Shown here: positions 18,947 through 25,071 of the stretch, piece by piece
Numbering within the stretch: the first letter of the stretch is position 1
Layout of the letters: each line of letters opens with the position of its first letter
Assembly: GCA_024699125.1 (NCBI GenBank)
Contig: JAILQE010000012.1
Span: 62,001-126,000, forward strand
Reading direction: 5' to 3'
Source of the DNA: Candidatus Saccharimonadota bacterium
GTDB taxonomy: Bacteria; Patescibacteriota; Saccharimonadia; Saccharimonadales; Saccharimonadaceae
Length of the DNA stretch: 64,000 bases
The notes under the pieces: generated by a model
Told to the model about the DNA's origin: nothing
The model's database searches: none
The model's input: only the letters and a program-made list of their open reading frames with translations
Position numbers and translations under genes: made by a program

Positions 18947-19399
18947 TTAGGCTTCGGCTGGAGCGTCGGCAGCTGGTTCTTCAGCTGGGGCAGCTTCTTC
19001 AGCAGGAGCGGCTTCGACAGGAGCTTCGGCGGCTGGAGCTTCTTCAGCAGGAGCTTCAGCTGGGGCTTCTTCGACTGGCTCTTCTTTTGGCTGGTTTTTG
19101 CGGAGCTTGTCAGCGTGTTTGGCTTTGACGGCCTTGGCTGGAGCTTCTTTGTACCAGGCTGGGAGCTTGACGCCGTTCTTCTTCAAGATGAAGGCGACGC
19201 GAGAGCTTGGCTGAGCGCCGTTTTTAAGATATTTATCCACGGCTTCCTTGTCGAGGGTGAGAGCCTTGGTGGCTGGGTTGTAATTGCCGACCTCAGCAAC
19301 GACACGACCTGAAAGAGGGTGGCGCTGCGCTTCTTGGACGACTATCCGGTACATCGGGAGATGTGCACGGCCATTACGTTGCATGCGAATCGCTAGCAT
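18947..19399 (-). CDS. rpsP: Small ribosomal subunit protein bS16 with long Ala/Glu/Pro tail
   Basis: The first 80 residues are a standard bS16 (LAIRMQRNGRAHLPMYRIVV, then VGNYNPATKALTLD), a 30S assembly protein. The family is normally 80-90 residues. Here a tail of about 65 residues follows: a short basic part (KAVKAKHADKLRKNQPK) and then a repetitive EEAPAEAPA-type acidic stretch. The ATG is preceded by AGGAGA. A promoter (TTTACT at 19454-19459, 17-bp spacer, TAAAAT at 19431-19436) lies upstream. It is a single-gene unit with its own terminator. The tail resembles that of the KH protein, another RNA binder in this window. Confidence 0.95.
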   Translation of the reverse strand: MLAIRMQRNGRAHLPMYRIVVQEAQRHPLSGRVVAEVGNYNPATKALTLDKEAVDKYLKNGAQPSSRVAFILKKNGVKLPAWYKEAPAKAVKAKHADKLRKNQPKEEPVEEAPAEAPAEEAPAAEAPVEAAPAEEAAPAEEPAADAPAEA

Positions 19400-19430
19400 T
19401 GGATTTCTCCTAATTAATTAATATTGACCT

Positions 19431-19459
19431 ATTTTACCTTATTTTGCGGAAAAAGTAAA
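19431..19459 (-). promoter_or_regulatory. Promoter of rpsP
   Basis: On the minus strand TTTACT (19454-19459), a 17-bp spacer and TAAAAT (19431-19436) precede the ATG by about 30 nt, with AGGAGA as ribosome-binding site. Confidence 0.65.
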
Positions 19460-19471
19460 GGGTGCCGGCAC

Positions 19472-19498
19472 AAAAAGGGGTCACCAACTGGCGACCCC
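19472..19498 (-). terminator. Terminator of the 119-residue unknown gene
   Basis: GGGGTCGCC-agtt-GGTGACCCC on the minus strand (9-bp stem with one G:U pair) is followed by TTTTTG. Confidence 0.85.
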
Positions 19499-19523
19499 AA
19501 GGTTTTCACCTCCTCTTCTTCGG

Positions 19524-19883
19524 TTAGCTAGCAAACACAATCGAGTCAATGGGCCTTATCGCAATATCATAGGCCTTTTCGTTGCTTACGCCAAGGACAC
19601 CCTTGACACGTCGACATTCATCCGGACTAGTCACATGCTGAGTAAGCCATTCAACAGTGAGTATTCTGTTGCCAGAAAGCGGATAGAATCCCACATTCTC
19701 GCAGAAATCATTGAGAATCTTGAGTTCCGTCTCGACTTCGCCGAGCTTGTCCTTGATTCTCTCCTCACTGTGAACGTCCGGTCTGCTTTTTGCAAGCAGA
19801 TACTGATACCACAAGTCAAAGGTGTAGAACCCTTTCCTGTAGTAATCAGCCTTCTGATTGTTAGTTGCTTTTGAGTTATTCAT
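19524..19883 (-). CDS. Unknown protein, 119 residues
   Basis: Not recognised. A soluble-looking protein with mixed charge, no signal peptide and no membrane segment. The start MNNSKATNN at 19881-19883 is chosen because GGAGG lies 9 nt upstream; the longer frame has no such site. It is a complete transcription unit. The promoter is TTGACT-17-TATAAT with TGG before the -10 (19952-19980), the leader of about 60 nt includes a GTTC-TTCG-GAAC tetraloop hairpin, and there is a strong terminator. It heads a group of four small unknown genes with similarly strong signals (19524-22961). Confidence 0.75.
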   Translation of the reverse strand: MNNSKATNNQKADYYRKGFYTFDLWYQYLLAKSRPDVHSEERIKDKLGEVETELKILNDFCENVGFYPLSGNRILTVEWLTQHVTSPDECRRVKGVLGVSNEKAYDIAIRPIDSIVFAS

Positions 19884-19951
19884 ATGTGCCACCCTCCTTT
19901 TAGTTTTTTCTTTGACATACAAAAACTCGCAGTTCCGAAGAACATACATTG

Positions 19952-19980
19952 ATTATACCACAATATCCCTTAAAAGTCAA
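19952..19980 (-). promoter_or_regulatory. Promoter of the 119-residue unknown gene
   Basis: TTGACT (19975-19980), 17-bp spacer and TGG-TATAAT (19952-19957) on the minus strand. The -35 box abuts the terminator stem of the upstream gene. Confidence 0.8.
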
Positions 19981-20002
19981 TAGGCCACCCTTGTGGGCGG
20001 CC
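19968..20002 (-). terminator. Terminator of the 200-residue unknown gene
   Basis: GGCCGCCC-acaa-GGGTGGCC (8-bp stem with one G:U pair) follows the stop at 20009 on the minus strand; the downstream tract is TATTGACTTTT. It overlaps the next gene's -35 box. Confidence 0.6.
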
Positions 20003-20008
20003 CTTTGG

Positions 20009-20611
20009 CTATTTGATATCGTATTTCGCCTTAAATTCATACCAGGCGCTTTTGCAGATGTTAAACAGGGTGATATCCTGATCTCCTGCCTTTCGCGCCA
20101 GCTGAATCTTCCGGTAGACGAATCTCCGGAAATCGTTTTCAATGAATTTGATATCCCTATTCTCTCCGACCGGCCTGGGGTTATATGAGAAACAATCCAA
20201 GAGCTTCTTGAAATTGTCGATTGTTTCGACGCCCCTCTTTTTATCGATCTCTACAATCTCTCCAACGAGCTTAAGGCAACGCGCCCAGCAGCCAGACGGT
20301 TCAAAGTTTTCATCATCCGGGATACCGACCGAGTACCTAAGTCTCGCCATCGCATCGAGCACCCGCTTTCGCGGAATTTTGTAGATTGGAGTGAAGCCTT
20401 CACCCTTCTTCGGCTGCAGATATCGCAGTCTAAAGTAGGTCCGGTTTTTCACCTCTTCCCATCTGATAACGCCGTCGATATAAAGCTCCATTTCCTCGTA
20501 CGTATGCCGTACTTTCATAAGCTTAGCCAGGGCGCCATCCTGCTGGTCTGTATTAAACAGTTCAAGCAGTAGAGAATAGTATTCATTGGCATTAAAAATG
20601 TAAGGTTCCAT
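20009..20611 (-). CDS. Unknown protein, 200 residues
   Basis: Not recognised. A charged soluble-looking protein (MEPYIFNANEYYSLLLELF at the start) without signal peptide, membrane segment or known motif. The ATG at 20611 has GGAGG 7 nt upstream. The promoter TTGATT-16-TATAAT (20665-20692) fires away from the divergent YgjV-like gene, leaving a 50-60 nt leader. It belongs to the same run of small unknown genes as its neighbours and could be accessory or host-interaction cargo, but nothing in the sequence shows this. Confidence 0.78.
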   Translation of the reverse strand: MEPYIFNANEYYSLLLELFNTDQQDGALAKLMKVRHTYEEMELYIDGVIRWEEVKNRTYFRLRYLQPKKGEGFTPIYKIPRKRVLDAMARLRYSVGIPDDENFEPSGCWARCLKLVGEIVEIDKKRGVETIDNFKKLLDCFSYNPRPVGENRDIKFIENDFRRFVYRKIQLARKAGDQDITLFNICKSAWYEFKAKYDIK

Positions 20612-20664
20612 AGTTTTACCTCCGTAGGTTCAAGATGTCGTGCCAAAACTATCTGGTTGCTATT

Positions 20665-20692
20665 ATTATAACAGAAATTCGCAAAAAATCAA
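20665..20692 (-). promoter_or_regulatory. Promoter of the 200-residue unknown gene
   Basis: TTGATT (20687-20692), 16-bp spacer, TATAAT (20665-20670) on the minus strand, overlapping the region of the divergent plus-strand promoter. Confidence 0.65.
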
Positions 20693-20696
20693 CCTG

Positions 20697-20705
20697 TGAT
20701 ACAAT
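20697..20705 (+). promoter_or_regulatory. Leaderless promoter, YgjV-like gene
   Basis: TGaTACAAT on the plus strand ends 6 bp before the ATG at 20712, and no Shine-Dalgarno sequence is present. The predicted transcript starts at or within a base or two of the ATG. Confidence 0.65.
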
Positions 20706-20711
20706 ATTCTT

Positions 20712-21836
20712 ATGGAAATCGATATCCGCTTTATTATTGCCCAGGGCCTCAGCATTATTGGCTGGCTTTTCCTGGTTTATAGCTACTATAAAGACGATAT
20801 CCAAAAACTTTTGAAGCTTCAAATTGTTACTTGCACGCTCGAGACCCTCAGTTACTTCATGCTTGGCGCCACCGCAGGTATTTTTGCCTGTATTTTGGAC
20901 CTTGTTAAGGTGGTCCTCTATTATAAGTTCGACAAGGATATGCTCGTATTCCTTGTTACTTTGCCGCTTTACGGCGTGTTGATGTTCTTCTCTATTCAAG
21001 AAGAAGGTATGATTTCGCTGCTCCCGGCTATTGGCGGCATTATCGATGGTTTCGTGCTCACTCGCAACAAAACCGTGGCTACCGCCGGCACCATCCTTGC
21101 TAGCACGCTCTGGATTATCTACGATATTATCACTATGGCTTATGCCGCTGCCGCTACCGATACTATCCTTGTGATTTCCAATTTCTTTGTTCTTTTCCTC
21201 GGCTACAGCCGCATCCTACATATCGACAAGCTACACGTGATTAAGTGTCATTATCTTTCGCGCAGTATCAGCGCCAATATTTTGGCCCTCGACCACGACG
21301 TTTATGCCCAGGAATACCTTTGGACGATTGACGAGCAAAAGAACACGTTTAATCTGAACCCAGATTCCATTATGCTAATTCGCGACAAAAAACACACTGT
21401 TGGCTACATTAATTACATTACTATCACCGAAGAAGAATACGAGCGCATCAAGCGAGCCCAAACCTTCTACCAGAATATTTCGCCAAAAGATATCACTTCC
21501 TTACGCCGTCGCCGCAAAAATTATCTCCTACTCGAGAGCGTTTGCATTAGCAAAAGTTATGAATCACAAAAAATGGCCGACTTCGTAAGCAAACACCTGC
21601 GCCGCATGCTCCGATATAAACGCGGCCAAGGCATCAATGTACACGGTATTTTATCTGTGGCCATCTCTGATTTCGAAAAGACCTTTATGGATACCATCGG
21701 CGCCACTCATCTCAAAGATTATCGCGAAGGCGAATCCCTCTACGAGCTAGACGAAACCGCCGTATCACGCTACGTCAAGGGCCTAGCCCCTGTGCCAACT
21801 GTCGACGAAATCACTGCTGCTCTCGCCGAAAAATAG
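20712..21836 (+). CDS. YgjV-like membrane protein with C-terminal acyltransferase-like domain
   Basis: The first 165 residues are six or seven short membrane segments with the pattern of the YgjV (Imp-YgjV) family of unknown function (IIAQGLSIIGWLFLVYSYY; paired acidic and Tyr residues between helices). Residues about 175-374 are cytosolic and do not belong to that family. The stretch LLLESVCISKSYESQKMADF, then the LRYKRGQGINVHG and DTIGATHLKD blocks, has the feel of a GNAT-type acyltransferase (beta4, helix 3 and beta6-7), but the acetyl-CoA loop is not clear. The gene stands alone on the plus strand, divergent from its neighbour, with a leaderless promoter and a shared bidirectional terminator. 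The domain call for the C-terminal half is tentative. Confidence 0.7.
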   Translation: MEIDIRFIIAQGLSIIGWLFLVYSYYKDDIQKLLKLQIVTCTLETLSYFMLGATAGIFACILDLVKVVLYYKFDKDMLVFLVTLPLYGVLMFFSIQEEGMISLLPAIGGIIDGFVLTRNKTVATAGTILASTLWIIYDIITMAYAAAATDTILVISNFFVLFLGYSRILHIDKLHVIKCHYLSRSISANILALDHDVYAQEYLWTIDEQKNTFNLNPDSIMLIRDKKHTVGYINYITITEEEYERIKRAQTFYQNISPKDITSLRRRRKNYLLLESVCISKSYESQKMADFVSKHLRRMLRYKRGQGINVHGILSVAISDFEKTFMDTIGATHLKDYREGESLYELDETAVSRYVKGLAPVPTVDEITAALAEK

Positions 21837-21841
21837 CCAAG

Positions 21842-21880
21842 AAAAAGCCACCTGTTTAGGTGGCCAGGGTATTATTTTTT
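21842..21880. terminator. Bidirectional terminator between convergent genes
   Basis: GCCACCT-gttt-AGGTGGC (21847-21853, 21858-21864) with A-run before and T-run after serves the plus-strand gene ending at 21836 and the minus-strand gene ending at 21872. Confidence 0.85.
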
Positions 21881-22333
21881 CTTTCTTTTTCTCTCAAATC
21901 TTCTTAGAAAATGATCTACGACAAATTTCATGGTTTCTATTTCTTCTTCGGGTTTTCTCTTTGGTTCTTCGTTTTCGTGGAAACATGTATATAAATAAGT
22001 TTCTCTAAACACCTTTGTCCATTTGTGACAAACCCTATATACGCCAAGAAATTTCTTGTCTGCTTTCGCATTTCGTATTTCGAGACTAATTTGCTCGGCG
22101 ATATTCGTCGCATATTCTCCCAAGTTTTTCTCATAGAAGAAGTCATCGCAGTTTACTCTAAATATGGAGTTTTTTTGCACGATCGAGCTAATTTCATTCC
22201 GCCATGCATCTGTGCCAAAGACTAAGCTTTGCTTTCGCTTTTTTTCTCTCTTGATGAACTTGGATATTTCTTTAGCAACGGCACCCATGTTGCGCCAGTA
22301 TGTTTTACTATCGAATTCATTTTCTTTCGACAA
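21872..22333 (-). CDS. Unknown basic protein, about 153 residues
   Basis: Not recognised. A soluble, Lys/Arg-rich protein that opens LSKENEFDSKTYWRNMG and ends in a basic run (RRFERKRKKK). The TTG at 22331-22333 is preferred because GAGGTGA lies 5 nt upstream; the longer GTG start would overlap that site. There is no membrane segment and no signal peptide. Its stop codon sits in a TAATACCCTGGCC block that also ends the next gene upstream (22422-22961), and both proteins begin with a similar S-K-x-Y-W pattern, so the two may be diverged paralogues. Confidence 0.72.
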   Translation of the reverse strand: MSKENEFDSKTYWRNMGAVAKEISKFIKREKKRKQSLVFGTDAWRNEISSIVQKNSIFRVNCDDFFYEKNLGEYATNIAEQISLEIRNAKADKKFLGVYRVCHKWTKVFRETYLYTCFHENEEPKRKPEEEIETMKFVVDHFLRRFERKRKKK

Positions 22334-22393
22334 ATATATCACCTCGTTTCTATAATGTGCTCCATATAATACCCTTCCGGATATTATACCATG

Positions 22394-22415
22394 AAAAATG
22401 GCCGCCTAAGCGGCC
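22394..22415 (-). terminator. Terminator of the 179-residue unknown gene
   Basis: GGCCGC-ttag-GCGGCC followed by ATTTTTC on the minus strand. A TGGTATAAT box for the next gene lies only a few bases downstream. Confidence 0.75.
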
Positions 22416-22421
22416 AGGGTA

Positions 22422-22961
22422 TTACGTAATCCAGCTTTCTTTGAAAAAGTGCTGTGTTGTATGAATTTGTCTCGGATAATCCTCCGAGAGTGACTCGATT
22501 TCTTTCATTACTCGCTCGATTCCATCGACGCGATCTTTAAAATAGGCTTCTATGTCTTTCGGCATCTTATTGAGAACCGTCTCGCCACACTCGCGATATT
22601 CGCCAATTGCCCGCGCAACAAGTGCGTGGCCGTCCATCGGTGGATTATTAATCCCGAGTTCCTTACCGTATTTCACGACGTTGGCATACTCAGCTCCAAC
22701 TTTACCAGAAATAGCATCTTCGCTAACGGCGCCGGCACAAAGCTTCTTGTATTCTTCAGCTTTCGCTCTAGCTTTAAACCCAAAGTATGGAATATGTTTC
22801 ACGTTTTTTGCGCCACGTTTCCCATTCTTGTCTACGGTTTCTTCGCTATGCCAAAAAGCGTACAGCGCCTCGTTCTTTTTATCATCAAGATAATTTCTGA
22901 TATATAAAAAGATTCTTTTATTAGCTTCCCAGTATGCTTTACTCGCTACGTCTCTGTCCAT
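22422..22961 (-). CDS. Unknown protein, 179 residues
   Basis: Not recognised. A soluble-looking, charged protein (MDRDVASKAYWEANKRIFLY at the start) with no signal peptide or membrane segment. The ATG at 22961 is preceded by GGGGTGA. A TGGTATAAT box lies inside the loop of the upstream rnc terminator, about 60 nt from the start, so promoter and terminator overlap. It shares its 3' end module with the next gene and has the same clean monocistronic design as the other unknown genes in 19524-22961. Confidence 0.75.
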   Translation of the reverse strand: MDRDVASKAYWEANKRIFLYIRNYLDDKKNEALYAFWHSEETVDKNGKRGAKNVKHIPYFGFKARAKAEEYKKLCAGAVSEDAISGKVGAEYANVVKYGKELGINNPPMDGHALVARAIGEYRECGETVLNKMPKDIEAYFKDRVDGIERVMKEIESLSEDYPRQIHTTQHFFKESWIT

Positions 22962-23002
22962 ATTTCACCCCTTTCAAGCACTTTTTCAAAGAGCAATCAA
23001 CA

Positions 23003-23042
23003 AAAATACCCTGCCATAATTATACCATCTTATGACAGGGTA
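23003..23042 (-). terminator. Terminator of rnc
   Basis: TACCCTGTCATAA and TTATGGCAGGGTA (13-bp stem with one mismatch or G:U) flank a short loop containing TGGTATAAT and are followed by TTTTTG on the minus strand. Confidence 0.85.
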
Positions 23043-23058
23043 ATCAAATTCGTTGGAA

Positions 23059-23763
23059 TTACTTAGCGGCTTTCTTATATTCCTTAACACCTTCACGCGC
23101 GGCGGCGGTTTGGGCTTCTTGCTTGGAGTGCCCAGTCCCAACACCCTTCAATTTGTCACCCACATATACGCCCACGGTAAAGGTTTTGTCATGGTCTGGA
23201 CCTTCTTCCTTCATCGTGCGATAAAGTGGCGTTACGCCATCGGCTTTTTGGGCAAGTTCCTGCAAATACGACTTTGGATCGCGCCAAGAACCATCTTCTA
23301 GAATCTCATCAATTTTGTTTAAAATGTGTTTATAGATGAAGTCTTTAGCAACTTCGTAGCCTTTGTCTAGATAAATTGCGCCAATCACAGCTTCAAAACA
23401 ATCCGCCAGAATCACGTCATGAGCGCGGTCTGAACCGTGTTTTTCTCCCTTTGAAAGGCGTACGAGTGGCTCGTAGCCAAGCTCTTTGCCGGCCGCGCCA
23501 ATTGATTCGGTGCGTACCAAGGCTGCGCGCCAGGAAGTCATGATACCTTCGGGCTCGTTGTAATTGCGGTACAAGAAATCCGAAGAAACCATTTCTAGGA
23601 TGGCGTCGCCCAAGAACTCGAGGCGTTCGTTGTGGTCGTGTACGCTGGCTTTATGCTCGTTTACGTAACTACGGTGAGTTAAAGCGGTCACCAGCAAGTT
23701 AATATCGTCAAATTCAAAACCAAGTTTTTCCTTGGCAAATTCCTGATATGGAGTAGTGTCCAT
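23059..23763 (-). CDS. rnc: Ribonuclease III
   Basis: This enzyme is a double-strand-specific endoribonuclease for rRNA maturation. The 234-residue protein has the catalytic signature NERLEFLGDAILEMVSSDF (residues 45-63), the second acidic cluster DCFEAVIGAIYLDKG, and a C-terminal dsRNA-binding domain from about residue 160 (PKSYLQELAQK, GTGHSKQEAQTAAAREG). Length and order of domains are standard. The ATG overlaps the NUDIX stop (TAATG) and AGGAG lies upstream, so it is the last gene of the rpmF-nusB-NUDIX-rnc unit. Confidence 0.97.
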   Translation of the reverse strand: MDTTPYQEFAKEKLGFEFDDINLLVTALTHRSYVNEHKASVHDHNERLEFLGDAILEMVSSDFLYRNYNEPEGIMTSWRAALVRTESIGAAGKELGYEPLVRLSKGEKHGSDRAHDVILADCFEAVIGAIYLDKGYEVAKDFIYKHILNKIDEILEDGSWRDPKSYLQELAQKADGVTPLYRTMKEEGPDHDKTFTVGVYVGDKLKGVGTGHSKQEAQTAAAREGVKEYKKAAK

Positions 23764-24341
23764 TACAAATCTCCTGCTCTAATTTTCTTTTTTGCAATAA
23801 GCATCAGTTTTTCGATGTCGTCGTATTCGATGGCGTCAAGGGCGTCGGCAAAGGAGAACCATTTGATCCCCTTCATCCATTTTTCTTTCATTGGGTGTTC
23901 TTTTTCATCCAAGGCCTGCACCAAATAAATCTGAGTGGTCATAAGTACCAGTTTATCTAGGCGGCGATATTTGAAGTGGATTTTACCAAGCCAAGACAAA
24001 ATCGAAACGTTTTTAAGGCCAGTTTCTTCCTCGATTTCGCGACGCGCCGTAACCTTGGCGGTTTCGCCTGGTTCGATGTGGCCTTTTGGAATTGTCCAAC
24101 GCTCTTTGGAATCTTGAATCAACAAGATTTCGATATCTTTTTTATCTTCAGTGTAACGAAAAACAATTCCGCCGGAAGTTGGCTCGCGCACAATTTCTTG
24201 GATTGCTGGTTTTTTACGAAAAACCGCGGTTTTAATTTTTTCTAGAGGTGAAGTTTTAATTTTCTCCGTCGGCAGAGCTTCCGGAACCTTCAACGTTCTC
24301 CTCTCCATCGGTTCCTGCGATGGCTGTTTTTCTTGAATCAT
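23763..24341 (-). CDS. NUDIX hydrolase
   Basis: The NUDIX box is complete: GHIEPGETAKVTARREIEEE followed by TGL fits GX5EX7REUXEEXGU. These enzymes hydrolyse nucleoside diphosphates linked to another group; the substrate is not evident. An N-terminal extension of about 50 residues is basic and low in complexity. The start at 24341 is chosen for GGAA just upstream. It overlaps the end of nusB by about 85 nt, and an ATG at 24308 would reduce the overlap. The gene is sandwiched between nusB and rnc, which suggests coupling to RNA processing genes only by position. Confidence 0.87.
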   Translation of the reverse strand: MIQEKQPSQEPMERRTLKVPEALPTEKIKTSPLEKIKTAVFRKKPAIQEIVREPTSGGIVFRYTEDKKDIEILLIQDSKERWTIPKGHIEPGETAKVTARREIEEETGLKNVSILSWLGKIHFKYRRLDKLVLMTTQIYLVQALDEKEHPMKEKWMKGIKWFSFADALDAIEYDDIEKLMLIAKKKIRAGDL

Positions 24342-24795
24342 GTGTTCCTTCTGACTCTTCTTCGGTAATACCAAGTTCGCGGTAGGCGGTACCTAGCACG
24401 CCGTTGATAAACTTTGAAGAATTGTCGGCGCCGAAGGCTTTTGCAAGCTCTACGGCTTCGTTAATAGCAACTTTCGGCGGGATGCTGTCGCGGCACTCCG
24501 AAAGTTCGTATAGTCCCATCCTTAAGACGTTACGATCGATAGCGGAAATCGAAGAGATTGGCCATTCTGGGGCCATTGGTTGCAAAGCCTTGTCGAGAGT
24601 CTCAAAATTCTTTGCGACTCCGTGCGCAAGGTTGTAAACAAATTCGGTATCACCGAGCGCTTTTTCATAAGGCTCGATGTTTTTGGCTACGATCGTGTCT
24701 AAATCGACTTCGGGATCATGCGCTAAGCTTCTGAGTTCGTACTCGTACAAACTCTGCAATACGATAACTCTACCTAAATGTCGATTACTAGCCAT
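24256..24795 (-). CDS. nusB: Transcription antitermination factor NusB
   Basis: NusB binds boxA with NusE/S10 in rRNA antitermination. The core of about 145 residues matches the family: SNRHLGRVIVLQSLYEYEL at the N-terminus, DRNVLRMGLYEL, KVAINEAVELAKAFGADNS and FINGVLGTA. The last 30 residues are a Ser/Gly/Glu-rich tail that overlaps the NUDIX gene in another frame. It starts 2 bp after the rpmF stop without a strong ribosome-binding site, which points to translational coupling. Confidence 0.95.
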   Translation of the reverse strand: MASNRHLGRVIVLQSLYEYELRSLAHDPEVDLDTIVAKNIEPYEKALGDTEFVYNLAHGVAKNFETLDKALQPMAPEWPISSISAIDRNVLRMGLYELSECRDSIPPKVAINEAVELAKAFGADNSSKFINGVLGTAYRELGITEEESEGTHDSRKTAIAGTDGEENVEGSGSSADGEN

Positions 24796-24797
24796 AC

Positions 24798-24980
24798 TTA
24801 TTTATCTTCTTTTTTGCAAGATTTTTTGCAAGTTTTAACTTTTAGATTTGGGGTCTTTTTAGCGGTCTCAAAGGCCTTAACTGGCGATTTGGCGTTAACG
24901 GCACGAGCCAATTTGAGGCGAAGATGAGAACGGCGAAGGCCGGTCTTTCTTGGGCTGCTTTGTTTTTTAGGTTCAGGCAT
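24798..24980 (-). CDS. rpmF: Large ribosomal subunit protein bL32 without zinc ribbon
   Basis: This 60-residue basic protein has the bL32 opening PEPKKQSSPRKTGLRRSHLR, matching the PKKxxSxxRxxxRRSHxxL pattern. In many bacteria the second half has two CxxC pairs binding zinc. Here only one Cys pair (TCKKSCKK) remains near the end and the ribbon is absent. The ATG has AGGAG 8 nt upstream, and the promoter TTGCAT-17-TAAAAT (25018-25046) lies before it. It heads the rpmF-nusB-NUDIX-rnc operon. Confidence 0.85.
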   Translation of the reverse strand: MPEPKKQSSPRKTGLRRSHLRLKLARAVNAKSPVKAFETAKKTPNLKVKTCKKSCKKEDK

Positions 24981-25017
24981 TTAAATGCTCCTTAGTTGTT
25001 AATAGATAATTTTAGCT

Positions 25018-25046
25018 ATTTTACCACCATTTTTTGTATGATGCAA
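25018..25046 (-). promoter_or_regulatory. Promoter of the rpmF-nusB-NUDIX-rnc operon
   Basis: TTGCAT (25041-25046), 17-bp spacer and TGG-TAAAAT (25018-25023) on the minus strand. Confidence 0.75.
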
Positions 25047-25071
25047 GCGGAAACTATTTTTCAAAACGAGC

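Noticed and set aside
18947..24980. Mobile island with attachment sites around the small unknown genes
   Set aside because: No integrase, tRNA or direct repeats are seen, and the flanking and internal genes include rnc, nusB and rpmF.
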